From Cladophialophora immunda (taxonomy: Eukaryota; Ascomycota; Eurotiomycetes; Chaetothyriales; Herpotrichiellaceae), in the NCBI RefSeq assembly GCF_000835495.1, contig NW_015622541.1:496001-560000 (forward strand): a DNA stretch of 64,000 nt. The letters are read 5' to 3'. The translations under genes were made by a program, and so were the position numbers. This document shows, piece by piece, positions 59,052 through 64,000 of this stretch (position 1 is the first letter of the stretch; each line of letters opens with the position of its first letter). The notes beneath the pieces are model-generated. The model made no database searches. It was given only the letters and a program-made list of their open reading frames with translations, and was not told where the DNA came from.

Positions 59052-60334
59052 CATGCGGCAGGAGCGGGAGTTGAAGGAGCGCGTGGAAAGGTGAACGTCG
59101 AAGTGAATGTTTCGATCACTATTCATTCCGAAAGAGCAGGAGCCCGCATTCACCGCAGGAAGGGGAAACGGCGCGCGGATATCGAGGCTCAAGACCACAG
59201 CGAGGATGCTGAGGGAGGAACCCTCCTCTCAAGACAGCCCTGCGACATCCACGTTCGCGTGTGCTGAGCTTGAGGGACTACACCTTTGTGGAACACTGTT
59301 TTGAGATTCCTTTTCACCGAACTTACTTGACGGCCTTTTCTTCAGCAAGCGAGCGCCGCAATGTGCATTTTACGGGTGCCAGGCTGCATTAACTCTGGCG
59401 CTGGGCGTTGCTTCCTGGGCTTGAACTTCCGGTCTTGTCTGCCGAGCCTCGAGTTTTGATCACTGCATACGTATGGCACATGGGATATGGTACGGACTAC
59501 ATTACGGGCCTTGCTGCAGTTCCGAACAGGTGGAATTGAAATGCAGTCGATGCGGGCTGTCATGACGAAAATATACACAGGGACAAAAAGGGGGACAAGG
59601 CCACGAGAGCGAGTCAACAGCAGCCAGCGGTTGTGAGCCGAGCCTCGAAGGAGCAGAGCATGTCTGCTCGAATGGGTGCTTGACGCGGTATCACAACATA
59701 CACGCATACACACACATACATATGGTCCGAGGGAGGAAGGGGCACAAGCGACAAGGTCATCTTTCTTCAAAGAGGCAATTCAAAGCAACACCCCCTTTTC
59801 CTCACCGTCGCTACTGTTTTCCATCATATCTAAAAGTTCCTTGTTTGGATCTGCCTCGAATGTCTATCCTTGCATTGCTCTTTCGCGCCCTGCGCACCGC
59901 AATCAAACCATGCCAAACCACGCCGGAAATGAGCCTTGCACCGTCAAGTCCTTGCGCTCCATCTTACTTTCGCACATGGGTATCTTTGTTGAATTTCATT
60001 ATCATTATGTTCCCCCCCTTTTGACCTCCGTCCTTTCCTCTCATCCATGGAGTCGACGATATTGGGCTTCTCTTCCTTTCTTCGCCCATCTTCGCCATCA
60101 TGCGCCGCCATTGGATTCGAGGCCCATGATATCTGCCCGGCTGATTTTGTCGCAGCAAAGGGTCTCGATGTCATGTCAGGACGTGTCCCTTTTGTTGGTG
60201 ACTCCAAACGCAACCTGCGAATGGATTGCATTGCACGTTTCCCCGGCGCCTCAATCCACCAGGTGTCATTTCCCCCAGCGCCATGCCGATAAAGCAGACA
60301 AAACCTAGGATCCTAAAACCAACAGATCATCAAA
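59052..60334. other. Convergent spacer MCH1 / transglutaminase-core gene
   Basis: About 1.3 kb with a CA/TA-rich stretch at 59698-59722. A 210-codon frame at 59676-60308 has no recognisable protein features and is probably chance. Confidence 0.4.
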
Positions 60335-62440
60335 TCAAACCAAATCCCAGGCCGCGACGCCAGTAAATCCCATGCCGACTCTACCCTTGCCTTCGCGGAA
60401 CTCCATGACCGTAAGCCCTCGAGCATCCTGCCTATTCCCAAAAGTCGTGACTGCAAATAGCGTAATGGTCTGTCCCGGTGCCCCCAGCTGGCGTGCTGGG
60501 ATATCCACCACCCACATATCACCACCCTGTCCCGTCGGTCCGGGATAGTGGTCCATGGGGACAAGATCCTTATCTCGGCCATCGACTCCATTAACCGAGA
60601 CAATGAAGACAGGGGGCGGTCCTTTCCGCGTATGCCGTTCCAATGTCCAGTGTGCACATCTGAGACCGAATTGGAATCGGACATTCTCTGGTTGCCGGAT
60701 GTTGATTTTTCTTGCTCGCGGATACACCGTCTTCTCACCAATAGAATAATCTTCCTTTGCGTTTGTAAATATCGTGGGTCCTTCAACCATGTCAGGCCAG
60801 CAGGCAGGGTCAATCACGATATATTCTTCCCAACTCATGCGCCGCCCTCCAGGAAGGAAAAACTGGTCTTTATTCCCCGGAAAATGCTTGACCGCAAACT
60901 CTTCGTTTGACATGGCGAAGAAATCCGGGTTGAATTTAGCCACGTACGGACGACCTGCGCCCTGGACATACCCTGCTCCCCAGCATGTATCGATGAGTTT
61001 CCATTCTCCATTGTCGATTTTAACCGCATTCCATGCATGACCTGCATTATAAGGTGGAAGAGGGGCTCCCGGCGGGAGGGGATTGAATCCATAGCCCTTC
61101 CCATGACCCGAGATGACGACAGACTCTAGGCCAGCGTAGGTAGCTAGGTTTGTGAAAAGGGCAGCATAGCCTTCACAGACTGCCAGTCCGCTTTGTAGGG
61201 TTGACTGTGGCGTTGAGCCTCGTACATTGTTATTGAAGAAACTGACAACATCGTAGGCAATGTTGTGGTGTAGCCAAGTGAAGATTGCCCGTGCCTTGTC
61301 GGTGGGAGATGGGAATGGAGAGGTCAGCTGATGGGCTAAAGTCTGTAAGGAGGTGACCTGGGTTCTGGGAAAAAGAGTGGCTTGGTGATCAGGGCCAGAG
61401 AAATCTCGGCAGACTAGACAGACACTGAAAGCAGCTGGTGGGCTGCCATTTAACGTAGCGGTGCTGGCAGCAAATTTTGGCTTGGTCGCCAGTATGGCCG
61501 AGAGATCTGGTCGAGAGGATTTTGGAACCAGCGGCGGAGCTGACTGGACACCTCTCAAGTGACCAAGCATGGTTTCTCCCAATGAGATAGGTACGTTTTC
61601 TCTGGCCGGCAATGGTAGTGCATGTTCTCGCAAAGGTAGTGATACAGGTTCCTTCGGCGGCAGTTGTATCGGCTCCATGACTGGGACAGGTTCCTGGTAA
61701 TATGGTTGTTCTTTTGGGGTGTTATGAAACGCAGCTCTCCTTGCCTTTTCTATTGACTCGACCGAGGGAATAGGAGGCATTTTCCTGAGCGGAGTCTCTC
61801 CGGTATGCTCTCGGTGTTCAGCATCATTCTTGCGGGAAGGGAGTCTCGGCGGAAGGGAGGGACGCGGAGGAGGAGTAGGCTTGACTTCGGGGGTGGTAAC
61901 TGATGAGACAAGTGTTGTACTCGAGGGAGCCCGATTGACATATTTTGGACGGTCTTCCGAGGGTTTCCTGGTGATCACATGTGGGTTGCCATTCCGGGGA
62001 GGCAGGGAAGGGAGTTCGCACTCGCCCCATGCAGGTGCCTTGATACGGCTCGCCGAGTCTGTAGACTTGGTGCGAGTAGTTGTGGCCTTTGAAGAGGCTG
62101 TGTCATTTGTACCACTCGAGTTGATCGATGTCACCGAGCCCCTCCTCTGCTCTTCAAGCGGGGGATTTCGACAGGGAAGAGGCGGAGGCTGTTTTCTCGC
62201 CGGAGGTGGAGGAGCAGGTTGATTACTTGGTCTCGAGTCGGTAATTGAGCCGTTGACCTGTTCTGGCGGATTGTTGATGGTGTTTTGCTTGAATATAGCG
62301 GGGCGCCTGGTAGGGACAGGAGGAGGAGGGTGAGACGAGGGCCGGGGCGGCTCTCCAGGTATGCGGCCAATATGGGCAGCATTCAATGCGGCGATACGCT
62401 GTTGGAGCGTCAGAGTGACAAAAGAATGATCCTCACTCAT
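60335..62440 (-). CDS. Transglutaminase-core protein, Cyk3-like
   Basis: One exon encodes 701 residues from the ATG at 62440. The first ~350 residues are disordered and very rich in proline, with many PPxP-type motifs (PPPPVPTRRP, PPPRPSLPPRLP) that could bind SH3 domains. A transglutaminase/protease core follows at about 380-500: Cys 422 in AVCEGYAALF, His 468 in GHAWNAVKI and Asp 484 in KLIDTCWG form a complete Cys-His-Asp triad. The C-terminal ~180 residues resemble the beta-rich tail of Cyk3/KY-type proteins. Yeast Cyk3 works in cytokinesis but carries an SH3 domain and a degenerate triad. Here no SH3 is visible and the triad is intact, so the match to Cyk3 is by domain family only. Confidence 0.85.
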   Translation of the reverse strand: MSEDHSFVTLTLQQRIAALNAAHIGRIPGEPPRPSSHPPPPVPTRRPAIFKQNTINNPPEQVNGSITDSRPSNQPAPPPPARKQPPPLPCRNPPLEEQRRGSVTSINSSGTNDTASSKATTTRTKSTDSASRIKAPAWGECELPSLPPRNGNPHVITRKPSEDRPKYVNRAPSSTTLVSSVTTPEVKPTPPPRPSLPPRLPSRKNDAEHREHTGETPLRKMPPIPSVESIEKARRAAFHNTPKEQPYYQEPVPVMEPIQLPPKEPVSLPLREHALPLPARENVPISLGETMLGHLRGVQSAPPLVPKSSRPDLSAILATKPKFAASTATLNGSPPAAFSVCLVCRDFSGPDHQATLFPRTQVTSLQTLAHQLTSPFPSPTDKARAIFTWLHHNIAYDVVSFFNNNVRGSTPQSTLQSGLAVCEGYAALFTNLATYAGLESVVISGHGKGYGFNPLPPGAPLPPYNAGHAWNAVKIDNGEWKLIDTCWGAGYVQGAGRPYVAKFNPDFFAMSNEEFAVKHFPGNKDQFFLPGGRRMSWEEYIVIDPACWPDMVEGPTIFTNAKEDYSIGEKTVYPRARKINIRQPENVRFQFGLRCAHWTLERHTRKGPPPVFIVSVNGVDGRDKDLVPMDHYPGPTGQGGDMWVVDIPARQLGAPGQTITLFAVTTFGNRQDARGLTVMEFREGKGRVGMGFTGVAAWDLV

Positions 62441-63906
62441 GGCTGACAATCAAGGGGGTTGTAGCCTGGAGTGGAGTGTAGGGAGGACAAGAGAATGTGG
62501 TCGTCATGTCAGAATGGCCATGACTGAAAACGAGCGGAAAGTCAAGGTACGGACTGAGGATAAAAGTGAGAGCGACATGCGACACGAAGCACAAAGCACG
62601 AAGCACGCGGCGTTGCGCAGGATGGCGGTTGGCTTGCGCCGAAAGGGGCGAGGGGGCTGAAACGGCACGTGATCTGCACATGATCTGCACGTGAGCGACC
62701 ATTCAGCCTCGTCTCGGCGGGGCCTGGGGTGCTTGTGGGAAGTATCAGCAATGCCTGGTGGAAACATGAGATATTGAATGTCTGTTGTGACATGAACGAG
62801 AAGGGTTTCCAGCAGCTCAGCTCAAAGTGTCTCTGAGAGGTACACTCCAAAGGATGCTCTCCAATTCAAGCCACCGGTGTGTGACAACTTGAAACCCGAA
62901 GCGTGCCAAAACGTTGCAGCGAATCCTTCAGCCTTACCTTTCACATGAGCCAAGGTCAGAATCCGCCTCCAGATAGCTAACTGCTTTCATAGGGCCATCT
63001 TACCGGGGATCTCGCTGCTCATCTAGTCCAACTCATGGTGTCCACAAGCGCCATTCATTACGTCTCATTCAGCCTTGTCCTCTGCACAAGGCTGTGTCCC
63101 ATTCACCACACTGGGTCAGTCGATGGGATTGTGACAACAGCGAGCTGAATGAAGCAATGACTTTCCCGCTGGTCCGCTAACCACGTCCACAGAAGCCAGA
63201 TCGCCACGCGATTGCCTGGAAAGGGGCTACTTCCAATTCCCCCTTTTCAATGCCCAGAATGCATGCCGAGCCTCGTGTTCGTATTCCTGAAGGTTGTTCA
63301 GCTCCTGTGGGCGGACAAAGGAAAACGCACAGATCCCTTGACCCAGATTGAGTGTTCCAGCGTCAGCCCATTTCGAAATACAAGAGCACTGCTTCTTGAA
63401 AACAGGACACGAATCGCCCATGGACAACCAGGCGAAGAACATGGAGCTCACACTGCAGGGAAGCAAGGCGATAAACAACTTCGGGTGGGAACCACGGCTT
63501 ATATCCCTGTGGAATATTACAAGGCAACTGCTGGATACGTATGAATCTCCTGGACTTACACCCGGAGCTCTAGGGAGCTGAGGTTTAGCCGCACACAATT
63601 TCGTGTTCCCGACACACCTCTTCGTATTCCCCTACCCCGTCTTTTGTGTCACTCGAAATCTATGGCCAATGCTCAGCAGTCATCCTGGCACGGGCTCTGA
63701 ACCTTTGCAAGCGACGGAAGAGAATACAAGAAGCGGAAGTTTTCAGCCACGGCCACAGAGATCCAAGAGCCTTGGTGACCATCTACTATTTATTGGGGGC
63801 GCTCTCCTTTCTCGAGCACAGCTCCCACCAGAGTTTCTGGCAGTACCCACGCCTTGTACTCCCAGGACAGCGATACAGTAACTTGTCTATCACCCCATAG
63901 CTCACG
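62441..63906. promoter_or_regulatory. Divergent intergenic region, transglutaminase-core / S1-P1 nuclease genes
   Basis: About 1.47 kb between two start codons. It contains three E-box-like hexamers at 62666-62693 (listed separately). Open frames at 63212-63598 and 63603-63900 lack recognisable protein features. Confidence 0.45.
62666..62693. promoter_or_regulatory. Triple E-box-like cluster with 11-bp spacing
   Basis: CACGTG (62666-62671), CACATG (62677-62682) and CACGTG (62688-62693) follow each other at exact 11-bp intervals, each of the first two followed by ATCTG. They lie about 225-250 bp upstream of the transglutaminase-core gene start. Such hexamers are bHLH-factor sites. Confidence 0.55.
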
Positions 63907-64000
63907 ATGAAGTCCTCTCTTCTCATCCTGCTCTGTCTTGTGAGCAAAGCCTTCTCGTGGGGCGAGCTAGGACACCGCACCGTCGGATACCTCGCGCAGA
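63907..64000 (+). CDS. S1/P1-type nuclease, 5' end only
   Basis: The gene starts with the ATG at 63907 and runs off the right edge, so only 31 residues are visible. The first 17 form a signal peptide (MKSSLLILLCLVSKAFS). The next residues, WGELGHRTVGYLAQ, match the mature N-terminus of S1/P1 nucleases, where the N-terminal Trp and a nearby His bind the zinc cluster. These secreted zinc enzymes cleave single-stranded DNA and RNA and also remove 3' phosphates. The catalytic domain beyond residue 31 cannot be checked here. Confidence 0.85.
   Translation, partial: MKSSLLILLCLVSKAFSWGELGHRTVGYLAQ

Noticed and set aside
59676..60308. 210-codon frame between MCH1 and the transglutaminase-core gene
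   Set aside because: Its composition resembles random translation of repeats and pyrimidine tracts. No domain or splice-linked exons are recognised.

Overview
The window is nuclear DNA of a filamentous ascomycete (Pezizomycotina). The evidence is dense protein-coding genes on both strands, introns mostly of 48-100 nt with GTxxGT donors and CTAAC/CTGAC-type branch sites, and several families restricted to or typical of these fungi (DUF4211, HAM1-like DUF5923, Mch1 and a Zn-cluster-less Fungal_trans-type regulator). Overall flavour suggests Eurotiomycetes, perhaps Chaetothyriales-like, but that placement is an inference with low certainty. I count 24 protein genes, two of them cut by the window edges. 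I see no rRNA, convincing tRNA, transposon, CRISPR array or secondary-metabolite cluster.

Layout. 0-20 kb: partial HAM1-like protein (-), DUF4211 nuclear protein (+), TOM22 (-), triose-phosphate isomerase (-), PRP43 helicase (+), a surface protein with two cysteine repeats and one membrane segment (+), TRM2 tRNA m5U methyltransferase (+), and a Zn-cluster-less transcription regulator (-). 20-35 kb: ARP3 (-), taspase-like threonine protease (+), TFIIH subunit TFB4 (-), UNC-45/She4 myosin chaperone (+), and a membrane-anchored mitochondrial helical-repeat protein (-). 35-48 kb: a type II Golgi-type glycosyltransferase-like protein (+), PPS1 dual-specificity phosphatase (+), TYW4/PPM2 wybutosine enzyme (-), TAP42 PP2A regulator (+), and HEM3 porphobilinogen deaminase (-). 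49-64 kb: peroxisomal Lon protease (+), mitochondrial ribosomal protein uL23m (-), proteasome subunit RPN1 (+), MCH1 transporter (+), a transglutaminase-core protein (-), and the first 31 codons of an S1/P1 nuclease (+).

The genes do not form one pathway. They are mostly housekeeping genes arranged as divergent pairs sharing short promoters (for example TYW4/TAP42, HEM3/Lon, uL23m/RPN1) and convergent pairs with 0.2-1.6 kb spacers. Loose themes are protein turnover (Lon, RPN1, taspase), mitochondrial biogenesis (TOM22, uL23m, the helical-repeat protein), RNA modification and processing (TRM2, TYW4, PRP43) and actin/cytokinesis (ARP3, UNC-45, the transglutaminase-core protein).

Exon boundaries below were worked out by hand from splice signals, reading-frame continuity and family knowledge. 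The most interesting points are a PTS1 on Lon that exists only after splicing of the last intron, an uncharacterised cysteine-repeat membrane protein, a transglutaminase-core protein with an intact catalytic triad but no SH3 domain, a repetitive insert in the JmjC region of TYW4, and three E-box-like sites spaced 11 bp apart.
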